This document shows, in pieces, positions 40,905 to 49,295 of a DNA stretch of 64,000 bases. The notes below the pieces were generated by a model. It did not search any database. It was not told where the DNA came from and saw only the letters and a list, made by a program, of their open reading frames with translations. Origin of the DNA: Streptomyces sp. NRRL F-6492. Its GTDB lineage: Bacteria > Actinomycetota > Actinomycetes > Streptomycetales > Streptomycetaceae. The first letter of the stretch is position 1, and each line of letters starts with the position of its first letter. The stretch is from NCBI RefSeq assembly GCF_001280125.1, contig NZ_LGEG01000035.1, forward strand, positions 40,510-104,509. The letters run 5' to 3'. The translations under genes were made by a program, and so were the position numbers.

Positions 40905-43595
40905 CTACAGCGCCTCGCGCTTCGTCAGCCAGTTGAAGCAGAGCCAGCCCGGCAGGACCGGCAGCCACAGGGTGAGCAGGCGGTAGAGGAGCACCGCCGG
41001 GGTCGCGACCTCGATCGGGAGGTGCCCCACCGCCACCAGGCCGCCGATCAGCGCGCTCTCGACCGCGCCGATGCCGCCCGGCGTCGGCGCCGCCGAGCCG
41101 AGCGCGTTGCCCGCGAGGAAGACGACGGCCACGCTCGCGTAGCTGATCGACTGGTTGTCGTGGCCGAAGGCCCGGATCGAGGCGTCCAGGCAGAGCACGA
41201 ACATGCCCGTGAGCAGCAGCATCCCGCTGATGCCGGTCACCAGCTTCACCGGCCGCTGGAGCACGTCCAGCATGCGCGGCACCACGCCCGCGAAGAGCGA
41301 GCGCAGCCGGGTCGACACGAACTTGCGCAGGAACGGGATCGCCGTCATCACCAGGACGAGCACCGCGACCGTGAGCAGCCCTGCGATGACCGTCCTCGAC
41401 GGGGTGAAGGACTGCGACTCCTCCGTCCCCGTCAGATAGCCGAAGGCCAGCAGGAGCAGGATGTGCGCCCCGAGCCCGAAGAGCTGCGAGGCGCCGACGC
41501 TGGCCACCGCGAGCCCCGGCCGGACCCCCGCCCGCTGGAGGAAACGGGTGTTCAGGGCGACGCCGCCGACCGCCGCCGGGGCGACGATCTTCACGAACGA
41601 GCCGGCGACCTGCGCCACCACCGTCCGCCGGAACCCGACCCGCTCGGGCACGAAGCCCAGCAGGCTCATCGCCGCCGCCACGTAGCTCAGCGCCGAGAAC
41701 AGCACCGCCGCCGCCACCCACCGCCAGTCCGCCTGGCTGATCGTCGACAGCGGGGTGCTGGCGATCTGCGAGAGCAGGAAGTACGCGGCGACCGCACCCG
41801 CGATCAGACTGACCAGGGTCCGCGGCTTGATCCGCTCCAGGCGCACCGGCTCCACCGGGGCCTGCGGGCGGATCAGCAGCACCTGCTGCCGGATCTGGGC
41901 GAGCAGGTCCTCCTCGCGTGCCTCGTCGAGCGCCGTGTCCAGGGCCCGCTTCTCGGCCTTCTTGTCCGCCTTCTTCTCGGCCTTCTCGGCCTTCGTGTCC
42001 GCCTTCGTCCCGGTCTTGGACCCGATCCGTACGGCCGTGTGGCCCGTGGCGGTGGCGTCGGCTGCCTCGGTCTTGGCGAGCTCCCGCTCGCGCTTGGCCT
42101 CCTCGGAGGCCGCGAGGACGGCCTCCCGCTCCCGCGCCGACCGCTCCCGCGCCAGCTTCCGCAGCGTCGCGCGCGTGGAGCGGCTCAGCGCGATCGGCTG
42201 GAGCAGCGGCAGGCAGTCCGCGACGGTGTCCGGGCCGAGCACCTCGACGGCCGCGGCGACCGTCCGCCGGGCCCCGATCCGCAGGCCGAGGGTGGTGAGC
42301 AGCTGTGCGACGTCCATCCGCAGGACCAGGTCGCCGGCCGCGATCTCGCCGCCCCGCAGATCGGTGAGGACCACCCTGCCGGAACGATCCACCAGAATGG
42401 CGTCCCCGGTGAGCCTGCGGTGCGCGATCCGGCGCGACTGGAGCGCCTTCACCTGCCGCCAGGCGCTGCGGACCAGGTCGTCGGTGATCTCGTCGTCGTC
42501 CAGCGCGTCCAGGCTGCGGCCGCCGATGTGCTCGTACACGAGCATCACGGCGTCCGGGCCGAGCTCCGAGGTCGCGATCAGCTTCGGCGCGTTCGCCCCG
42601 GCGGCGATCGCCGCGTACGCGAGGAGCGCCTCCTGCTCCAGGGCCTGGCGCAGCGAGACGATGGAGCGGCGGGTGGTGATCGTCCGCAGGCTGATCCGCC
42701 GCCACGCGCGGTAGAAGAAGCCGTGCGCCTGCTGCTCCCGGTCGACGACGGTGACGTCGAGCGGCGGGCCGTCCTCCAGGGTCACGATGTACCGGCGGCC
42801 CCGGTCCCCGCTGTCGGCGGAGTCGGGCACGCCCTCCGCGCGCAGCGCCGTCACCGGCCGGAAGCCGACCCGCCGCAGACCGGCGAGGAGGGTCTGCCCG
42901 GTGGGCCGGACGTTCGGGGAGCCGACCGCGTACAGCGTGCCGTACGCCACCGTCCAGCCGATGAGGACGGTCAGGGCGATCGAGAGGGCCGTGGTGTACC
43001 CGGCGACCAGCATCGTGAACGCGTCGAGCAGCAGCACCACCCAGAGCGACACCCGCCAGCGGGGTCTGCGGGCCATGCCGACGGCGGTCATGTACGCGAT
43101 CACCGGGGCGAGGTAGTTGTGCACCGGGTCGGTCAGGCCGCCCCCGGACTGCGGCTGGGTCAGCGCGTCCCGGATCGTGCCGGGCGCGGCCTCGGCGACC
43201 CAGAGGTCGGTGGCGAGGGTGACGCCGTGCGCGAGGACGGCGGCGAGGACGCCGTCCGCGATCCGCAGGCCGTCGCGTTTGATCAGGCGCTCGATGGCGA
43301 AGGCGACCGGGACGAGGAGGACGGCGATGGAGGAGACGAGACCGGCGATCCTGACGAAGACGTCCGAGGCGCCGCCGGCGCTCTCGTTGATGTCCTTCTC
43401 CAGGCCGGAGGTGGTGGCGTGGGCGAACGCGGCGACGGCGAGGACGAGCCCGATCGCGAGCAGCCCGCCGAGCAGCCGCATCAGGTCGGAGGGCCGGTGG
43501 ACACGGGCCGCGAGCAGCGGTTCGTCGCCGGAGACCCGCTCGGGCACGTCGGCCCTGCCCTCCTCGGGAGGCTGCGTGTCCTGCCCCATCACCAT
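40905..43595 (-). CDS. Large membrane protein: kinase-like domain plus AglD/MprF-type flippase/synthase domain
   Basis: 896 residues. N-terminal membrane helices (about 40-230) are followed by a soluble kinase-like region (about 260-520: EDGPPLDVTVVDREQQAHGFF, AVMLVYEHIGGRSL, RSGRVVLTDLRGGE) that lacks a clear Lys/HRD catalytic set, so it may be a pseudokinase. A charged Lys/Glu/Ala linker (about 535-590) precedes a C-terminal six-to-eight-helix domain of the lysylphosphatidylglycerol synthetase/glycosyltransferase flippase type (UPF0104), with GGIGAVESALIGGLVA. It probably handles lipid-linked substrates. The ATG at 43595 (MVMGQDTQPP) is preferred; the ORF extends to 43682 through repeats of GTTCTCGTACGC. 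The kinase-flippase fusion is typical of actinobacteria. Confidence 0.82.
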   Translation of the reverse strand: MVMGQDTQPPEEGRADVPERVSGDEPLLAARVHRPSDLMRLLGGLLAIGLVLAVAAFAHATTSGLEKDINESAGGASDVFVRIAGLVSSIAVLLVPVAFAIERLIKRDGLRIADGVLAAVLAHGVTLATDLWVAEAAPGTIRDALTQPQSGGGLTDPVHNYLAPVIAYMTAVGMARRPRWRVSLWVVLLLDAFTMLVAGYTTALSIALTVLIGWTVAYGTLYAVGSPNVRPTGQTLLAGLRRVGFRPVTALRAEGVPDSADSGDRGRRYIVTLEDGPPLDVTVVDREQQAHGFFYRAWRRISLRTITTRRSIVSLRQALEQEALLAYAAIAAGANAPKLIATSELGPDAVMLVYEHIGGRSLDALDDDEITDDLVRSAWRQVKALQSRRIAHRRLTGDAILVDRSGRVVLTDLRGGEIAAGDLVLRMDVAQLLTTLGLRIGARRTVAAAVEVLGPDTVADCLPLLQPIALSRSTRATLRKLARERSAREREAVLAASEEAKRERELAKTEAADATATGHTAVRIGSKTGTKADTKAEKAEKKADKKAEKRALDTALDEAREEDLLAQIRQQVLLIRPQAPVEPVRLERIKPRTLVSLIAGAVAAYFLLSQIASTPLSTISQADWRWVAAAVLFSALSYVAAAMSLLGFVPERVGFRRTVVAQVAGSFVKIVAPAAVGGVALNTRFLQRAGVRPGLAVASVGASQLFGLGAHILLLLAFGYLTGTEESQSFTPSRTVIAGLLTVAVLVLVMTAIPFLRKFVSTRLRSLFAGVVPRMLDVLQRPVKLVTGISGMLLLTGMFVLCLDASIRAFGHDNQSISYASVAVVFLAGNALGSAAPTPGGIGAVESALIGGLVAVGHLPIEVATPAVLLYRLLTLWLPVLPGWLCFNWLTKREAL

Positions 43596-43819
43596 GTCCG
43601 TCTCTGCCTGCGCGCCGTGTCGTTCTCGTTCTCGTACGCGTTCTCGTACGTGTCGCTCTTGTCGCTCTTGATCTCGTATCACCAGTCACCGCCCGCACGA
43701 TGGTGGCACGAAGAGCCGCCGGGCGGAGGCATCAGGGCCATGTCGGTGACGTGAGGCAGGATGGGGCGCGGGAGCCCGGAGGGGCCCGTGGGACGGGACG
43801 GACGAGGGTGGAGGGGCCC

Positions 43820-44290
43820 GTGGGGAAGACCGGAGGAGCGCCGGAGGGACCGCCCGGGGACGCGGAGGAGCTGCCCGCGTACGCGGAGCGGGTGCTCGAC
43901 GTCGCGGACGCGATCCCGCCGGGCCGCGTGATGACCTACGGCGACGTCGCCGAGTGGCTGGACGAGGGCGGACCGCGCCAGGTCGGCCGGGTGATGGCCC
44001 TGTACGGCGGGGCGGCGCCGTGGTGGCGGGTGGTCCGCGCGGACGGCACGCTGCTGCCCGGCGCCGAGCTCCGGGCCCTCGCCCACTACCGCGAGGAGGG
44101 CACGCCGCTGCGGCAGGCGGGCCCGGCGTCCGAGGGGCACGTGCCCAGGATCGACATGCGGCGGGCCCGGTGGGACGGCGTCACGGGTACGGACGCGGGG
44201 ACGGGCGCGCGGGCGGGTGCGGACACGGGTGCGGATGCCGCCGGGAGAGCCGGCGGCGCCGCCGTCGGGGGTGCCGGAACTCACACCTGA
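43820..44290 (+). CDS. Alkyltransferase-like (ATL) DNA-repair protein
   Basis: 156 residues. This is the DNA-binding domain of O6-alkylguanine-DNA alkyltransferase (YAERVLDVADAIPPGRVMTYGDVAEWL), but the active-site PCHR is PWWR (67-70). With Trp in place of the alkyl-accepting Cys, it cannot repair alkyl-guanine itself. ATL proteins bind such lesions and hand them to nucleotide-excision repair. The C-terminal 40 residues are Gly/Ala/Thr-rich. GTG at 43820 with GGAGGGGCCC upstream. It stands ahead of adnA, as its mycobacterial relative Rv3204 stands near Rv3202c/Rv3201c. Confidence 0.87.
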   Translation: MGKTGGAPEGPPGDAEELPAYAERVLDVADAIPPGRVMTYGDVAEWLDEGGPRQVGRVMALYGGAAPWWRVVRADGTLLPGAELRALAHYREEGTPLRQAGPASEGHVPRIDMRRARWDGVTGTDAGTGARAGADTGADAAGRAGGAAVGGAGTHT

Positions 44291-44475
44291 GGGCATCGGC
44301 CCAGGAGGCGCGGGCCGGGCGGGGCGGGCGGACCGGACGCGGTACGGGAAGCGGCGCGGAGTGCGGCTCGCCGCCCTCCGGCTTCGCGTAACGTCGTCGT
44401 TCGCGTCTTCCGGGGCGGCCACCGCGCACGGCCGCCTCACCCGCACCACCACACCCACCAGGACCGGCGATCCAC

Positions 44476-47400
44476 GTGAGCTCCTCCTCCACCACCCGGC
44501 GTACGCCGCCGCACCAGGGACAGCCGCACCCGGGTCCGGGGCGGCAGCGGACCCCGGGCGCGTACCGACTGGTGCGCACCGCGCCGGCCCCGCTGGATCC
44601 CCCCCGACTGGACGCCGCACAGCGCGAAGTGGTTGAGCACGACGGCGGACCGCTCCTCGTCCTCGCCGGACCCGGCACCGGCAAGACGACCACCCTGGTC
44701 GAGGCGGTCGCGGCCCGCGTGGAGAAGGGCGCCGACCCCGAGCGCCTCCTCGTCCTCACCTTCAGCCGCAAGGCCGCCGTCGAACTCCGCGACCGCATGG
44801 CGGCCCGGCTCGGCGGCCGCCGCCCGCCGCAAGCGACGACCTTCCACTCGTACTGCTACGCCCTGATCCGCGCCCACCAGGACGCCGGGCTCTTCGCGGA
44901 ACCGCTCCGCCTGCTCTCCGGACCCGAACAGGACCTCGCGGTCCGCGAGCTGCTCGCCGGCCAGATCGACCTGGAGAAGAGCGGCCTCGGCGGGGTCCGC
45001 TGGCCCGACGAACTGCGCGCCTGCCTCACCACCCGGGGCTTCGCCGACGAGGTGCGGGCCGTCCTCGCGCGCTCGCGGGAACTGGGCCTCGAACCGGACG
45101 CCCTCGCCCGCTTCGCCGACCGGGTCGGCCGCCCCGACTGGAAGGCGGCGGCCGGCTTCCTCGCCGAGTACCTCGACGTCCTCGACCTCCAGGGCGTCCT
45201 CGACTACACGGAGCTGGTCCACCGGGCCGTCCTGCTCGCCGGAAGCGTCACCCTGCCCCGGTACGACGCGGTGTACGTCGACGAGTACCAGGACACCGAC
45301 CCGGCGCAGGTCCGGCTGCTCCACGCGCTCGCGGGCGGCGCCCGGAACACGGTGGTCGCCTTCGGCGACCCGGACCAGTCCATCTACGCGTTCCGGGGCG
45401 CCGACGTGAACGGCATCCTCGACTTCCCCGACTCCTTCGGCGGCGCGCCCGTCCGGGTCCTGCGCACCTCCCGGCGCTCCGGCGCGCGGCTCCTCGGCGC
45501 GACCCGGCTGCTGGCCCGGCTGATGCCGGTGCCCCGGCTGCCCGCCGACCGGGTCCGCGCCCACCGGGAGCTGACGGCGGTACGGGACGGGGGCCGGGCG
45601 GAGGCGTACACCTACCCCACGGCGTCGGCGGAGTCCGAGAACATCGCGGACCTGCTGCGCCGCGCGCACCTGGAGGACGGCGTCCCCTGGCAGGACATGG
45701 CCGTCCTCACCCGCGCCGGAGTCTCCCTCCCCTCCCTCCGCCGCGCCCTCACCTCGGCGGGCGTCCCGGTCGAGACGGACGCGGCGGACACCCCCCTCCG
45801 CCACGAGCCCGCGGTGGCCCCGCTGCTCCTCGCCCTCCGGGCGGTGTCGGGAGCGGGAGCGGCGCCGGGGCCGGTTGCCGCGGAGGGCGTCGGGGCCGCC
45901 GGCCCCGACGCGGATCCGGACGCGGCCGCGCCGGGCGGTTCGGCCCCTGACGCCGGTGGTACCGGAGAGACCACGGCCGACCGGTCGGTCACGGCGGACG
46001 GGCCGGTCACGGCGGACGGTCCGGTCACGGCGGACGGTCCGGTCACGGCGGACGGTCCGGCCGATGCCGATGCCGATGCCGATGGCGACGGCGATGGCGA
46101 CGGCGATGCCGATGGCGACGGGCCGGGGCCGGATCCGGCGACCGGCGACGAGCCGTCCGCACCCGCCGGCACCGACACCGACACCGGCACCGACACCGAC
46201 ACCGGCGCCCGTACCGATACGCGTACCGACACCACCCCCGCCCCCCGTACCGACCGGCACGGTGACGGCGGGTGGCTCGACACCGAGACCGCGCTCGCGC
46301 TGCTCGCCTCGCCGCTCGCCGGGGTCGACCCGGCCGACCTGCGGCGGCTCGGGCGGGCGCTGCGGGACGAGGAGCGGGCCGCCGGGAACAAGGTGCCGCC
46401 GCCCTCCGACGTGCTGCTCGCCCGCGCGCTCGCCGAGCCCGAGCGGCTCGTCGCGCACGACCCCGCGTACACCCACGGCGTGCAGCGGCTCGGCAGGCTG
46501 CTCCGGGACGCCCGGACGCTGCTCGCCGCCGGCGGCACCGCCGAGGAGGCCCTCTGGGAGCTCTGGAAGGGCACCCCCTGGTCCGGCCGGCTGGAGCGCG
46601 CGGCCCTGCGCGGCGGCCCCGCCGGACGCAACGCCGACCGCGACCTCGACGCCGTCTGCGCCCTCTTCGAGACCGCCGCCCGCGCCGAGGAGCGCGTCGG
46701 CGGCCGGGGCGCCGTCAACTTCCTCGAAGAGCTCGACGCCCAGGACATCGCCGCCGACACCCTCACCCGCCGCCACACCCGCCCGGACGCCGTCCGGCTC
46801 ATGACCGCGCACCGCTCCAAGGGCCTGGAGTGGAGCCTCGTCGTCGTCGCCGGGGTCCAGGAGGGCCTCTGGCCCGACCTGCGCCGCCGCGGCTCCCTCC
46901 TCGAAGCCGACCGCATCGGCCGCGACGGCCTGGCCGAACCCCTCACCCCCGGCGCCCTCCTCGCCGAGGAGCGCCGCCTCTTCTACGTCGCCGCCACGCG
47001 CGCGCGTGACCGGCTCGTCGTCACCGCCGTGAAGGCCGCCGCCGAGGACGGCGACCAGCCGTCCCGGTTCCTCACCGAGTTCGGCGAGGAGCCGAAGGAC
47101 GTGCCCGGCCGCCCCCGCCGCCCCCTCGCCGTCTCCGCCCTGGTCGCGGAGCTGCGCGCCACCACCGTCGACCCGGACGCCTCGCCCGCGCTCCGCGACG
47201 CCGCCGCCCACCGCCTCGCCCGGCTCGCCGCCCTCACCGACGACGAGGGCCAGCCGCTGGTCCCGGCCGCCCACCCGGACCGCTGGTGGGGCCTGTTCGA
47301 GCCGACGCGCGCCGCGGTCCCGCTCCGTGACCGCGACCGGCCGGTCGCGCTCTCGCCCAGCTCCCTCGACAACCTCGTCAGCACCTGCTCCCTCCAGTGG

Positions 47401-48144
47401 TTCCTGGGCCGCGAGGTCAGGGCCGCGGAACCCGCCACCGCCGCCCAGGGCTTCGGCAACGTCGTCCACGTCCTCGCCGACGAGGTCGCCTCCGGCCGCA
47501 CCCCGGCCGACCTCGACGTCCTCATGGCCCGACTGGACTCCGTCTGGGACGCGCTCGCCTTCGACGCGCCCTGGAAGTCGGCCCAGGAGAAGCAGAACGC
47601 GCGCGTGGCGCTCGAACGCTTCCTGAGCTGGCACGTCATGGACCGCGCCGGCCGCACCCCCGCCGCCTCCGAGCACGACTTCGACGTGACGCTGGAGGCG
47701 GGGGAGTACGAGGTCCGCATCCGGGGCTCCATGGACCGCGTCGAGACCGACGCCCAGGGCCGTGCCTACGTCGTCGACTTCAAGACCGGGAAGGCGGCCC
47801 CCACCAAGGACGAGGTCGCCCGCCACCCGCAGCTCGCCGTCTACCAGCTCGCCGTCCGCGAGGGCGCCCTCGACGAGGTCTTCGACGGCCGCCGCCCGGA
47901 GCCGGGCGGCGCCGAGCTCGTACAACTGCGGCAGCCCGCGCCGAAGAAGGAGGGCGGCGACGCCCTGCCGAAGGTGCAGGCCCAGGAGGCCCTGTCCGGG
48001 GAGTGGGTCGGGGAGCTGCTCGCCGGAGCCGCCGGCCGGGTCCTCGACGAGCGCTTCACCCCCACCACCGGCCAGCACTGCGCGACCTGCTCCTTCCGCG
48101 CCTCGTGCAGCGCCCGGCCGGAGGGCCGGCACGTCGTCGAGTGA
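44476..48144 (+). CDS. adnA: Helicase-nuclease subunit AdnA (UvrD-like motor plus Fe-S RecB-like nuclease)
   Basis: 1222 residues. The UvrD/Rep-type motor has Walker A GPGTGKTT (65-72), DEYQDTDPAQ, and motifs AFGDPDQSIYAFRGAD and VRLMTAHRSKGLEW. The C-terminal PDDEXK nuclease has VVDFKTGK (D1101, K1103) and four iron-sulfur-cluster cysteines: C971, C1202, C1205 and C1211, as in AddB-type nucleases. With AdnB it forms a double-strand-break resection motor; adnAB is reported as essential in Streptomyces. AdnA versus AdnB is assigned by gene order relative to Rv3202c/Rv3201c. Residues about 457-596 are a repeat-rich insertion (TADGPV x4, DADADGDGDG, TDTDTG). GTG start at 44476, 185 bp after the ATL gene. 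A lipoprotein gene lies between it and adnB. Confidence 0.9.
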   Translation: MSSSSTTRRTPPHQGQPHPGPGRQRTPGAYRLVRTAPAPLDPPRLDAAQREVVEHDGGPLLVLAGPGTGKTTTLVEAVAARVEKGADPERLLVLTFSRKAAVELRDRMAARLGGRRPPQATTFHSYCYALIRAHQDAGLFAEPLRLLSGPEQDLAVRELLAGQIDLEKSGLGGVRWPDELRACLTTRGFADEVRAVLARSRELGLEPDALARFADRVGRPDWKAAAGFLAEYLDVLDLQGVLDYTELVHRAVLLAGSVTLPRYDAVYVDEYQDTDPAQVRLLHALAGGARNTVVAFGDPDQSIYAFRGADVNGILDFPDSFGGAPVRVLRTSRRSGARLLGATRLLARLMPVPRLPADRVRAHRELTAVRDGGRAEAYTYPTASAESENIADLLRRAHLEDGVPWQDMAVLTRAGVSLPSLRRALTSAGVPVETDAADTPLRHEPAVAPLLLALRAVSGAGAAPGPVAAEGVGAAGPDADPDAAAPGGSAPDAGGTGETTADRSVTADGPVTADGPVTADGPVTADGPADADADADGDGDGDGDADGDGPGPDPATGDEPSAPAGTDTDTGTDTDTGARTDTRTDTTPAPRTDRHGDGGWLDTETALALLASPLAGVDPADLRRLGRALRDEERAAGNKVPPPSDVLLARALAEPERLVAHDPAYTHGVQRLGRLLRDARTLLAAGGTAEEALWELWKGTPWSGRLERAALRGGPAGRNADRDLDAVCALFETAARAEERVGGRGAVNFLEELDAQDIAADTLTRRHTRPDAVRLMTAHRSKGLEWSLVVVAGVQEGLWPDLRRRGSLLEADRIGRDGLAEPLTPGALLAEERRLFYVAATRARDRLVVTAVKAAAEDGDQPSRFLTEFGEEPKDVPGRPRRPLAVSALVAELRATTVDPDASPALRDAAAHRLARLAALTDDEGQPLVPAAHPDRWWGLFEPTRAAVPLRDRDRPVALSPSSLDNLVSTCSLQWFLGREVRAAEPATAAQGFGNVVHVLADEVASGRTPADLDVLMARLDSVWDALAFDAPWKSAQEKQNARVALERFLSWHVMDRAGRTPAASEHDFDVTLEAGEYEVRIRGSMDRVETDAQGRAYVVDFKTGKAAPTKDEVARHPQLAVYQLAVREGALDEVFDGRRPEPGGAELVQLRQPAPKKEGGDALPKVQAQEALSGEWVGELLAGAAGRVLDERFTPTTGQHCATCSFRASCSARPEGRHVVE

Positions 48145-48156
48145 CCGGGGGGCCGG

Positions 48157-48207
48157 AACGCCGCACCCCGTACAACGCCGCACCCCGTACAACGCCGCAC
48201 CCCGTAC
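48157..48207. repeat. Three perfect 17-bp tandem repeats
   Basis: AACGCCGCACCCCGTAC occurs three times without gaps (48157-48173, 48174-48190, 48191-48207), between adnA and the lipoprotein gene. Confidence 0.95.
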
Positions 48208-48294
48208 TCGGAGCGTCGCGTTCCACCCCCCCCGGCGCGTTCTCCGCCCCGCGCGCGTGCCACCCTCGGTGCGGTGCCGTGACGGGGGCACGTC

Positions 48295-49065
48295 GTGAAG
48301 CGAAGACGGGGGAACACGCGCGTGAAGGCCGACCGAAAGCTCTGGACGCGGACGACGACGGCGGCGGCCTGCATGGCCGTGGCCGTGACGGTCGGGACCA
48401 CGGGCTGTTCCGGGGAAGGGAAGGGACAGGCCGACCCCTTCGCGGGGCTCTCCGCGGAGGCCATCGCCGACAAGGCCGAGGAGACCGCCAGGACGGTTAC
48501 CGCCGTCCGGATGACCGGCCACCAGGAGGGGGACGGGACGAAGGTCGCGATGGACGTCCGCGTCGACGGCAAGGGGCTCTGCGAGGCGGAGCTGACCAAC
48601 GGGGACGGGGGCAGGGGAACGTTCCTCCGCGTCGACCGCTCCGTCTACACGAAGGGCGACGACGCCTTCTGGGACACCAGCGAGGAGAACCGCACCGTCG
48701 GCAGGCTCCTCGCCGGCCGCTGGGCGAAGTCGTCCTACGAGGAGGGCGGCTCCCTCAGCGGGTTCTGCGACCTCCGCAACGTGTTCGAAGGCGGCGACGG
48801 GACCACCGGGCTGACCCGGGGCGAGGACACCGAGGTCGGCGGCGTCCCCGCCGTCACCCTGACCGGGAAGGCCGAAGGGGGCGGCACCCGGACCCTGCAC
48901 ATCGCCAAGGACGCGGACAAGCCGTACTTCCTCCGCGTCGTCGACACCGGCGGCAAGGAGACGGGCGAGATCACCTTCGGCGACTTCGGCAGGCCGGTCG
49001 CCGTCACCGCCCCGCCCGCCGACAGGACCGTGGACATGGACGAGGTCCTGAAGGCCCTGGACTGA
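48295..49065 (+). CDS. LppX/LprG-type lipoprotein inserted between adnA and adnB
   Basis: 256 residues. An Arg-rich signal peptide ends in a lipobox-like TTGC (Cys38). The mature domain is of the LppX/LprAFG type (TARTVTAVRMTGHQEGDGT, GDDAFWDTSEENRTVG, TLHIAKDADKPYFLRVVD). It is related to, but clearly diverged from, the gene at 8692. Two further Cys (in GLCEAEL and GFCDLRN) might form a disulfide. GTG at 48295 is one option; an in-frame GTG at 48322 is equally well placed relative to GGGGG. Nothing links it functionally to DNA resection, so it looks like an insertion in the adnAB operon. Confidence 0.8.
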   Translation: MKRRRGNTRVKADRKLWTRTTTAAACMAVAVTVGTTGCSGEGKGQADPFAGLSAEAIADKAEETARTVTAVRMTGHQEGDGTKVAMDVRVDGKGLCEAELTNGDGGRGTFLRVDRSVYTKGDDAFWDTSEENRTVGRLLAGRWAKSSYEEGGSLSGFCDLRNVFEGGDGTTGLTRGEDTEVGGVPAVTLTGKAEGGGTRTLHIAKDADKPYFLRVVDTGGKETGEITFGDFGRPVAVTAPPADRTVDMDEVLKALD

Positions 49066-49148
49066 GCGGCCCCAGCCCCGGCCCCGTCCCCACCGGACAC
49101 CGGCCACGCGCGTGCGTGCGACGCCCCGCCGGTGTCCGAACCCGGCCC

Positions 49149-49194
49149 CGCGCGCGTGACGACCCGTCGGAAAGAGAGGTCGGTCACGCGCGCG
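49149..49194. repeat. 12-bp inverted repeat upstream of adnB
   Basis: CGCGCGCGTGAC (49149-49160) and GTCACGCGCGCG (49183-49194) are perfect inverted copies 22 bp apart, in the 230-bp spacer before adnB. Another CACGCGCGTG lies at about 49105. This is an operator or structured-RNA candidate. Confidence 0.6.
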
Positions 49195-49295
49195 TGCGCC
49201 CCGCCCCCGGAACTCCCGGCGGAGGAGGTCCGGGTCGCCCGGCCCGGAGGCCCGCGCCCGGCCGCGCTGTCGGACCGCCCCGCTAGCCTCTTCCG

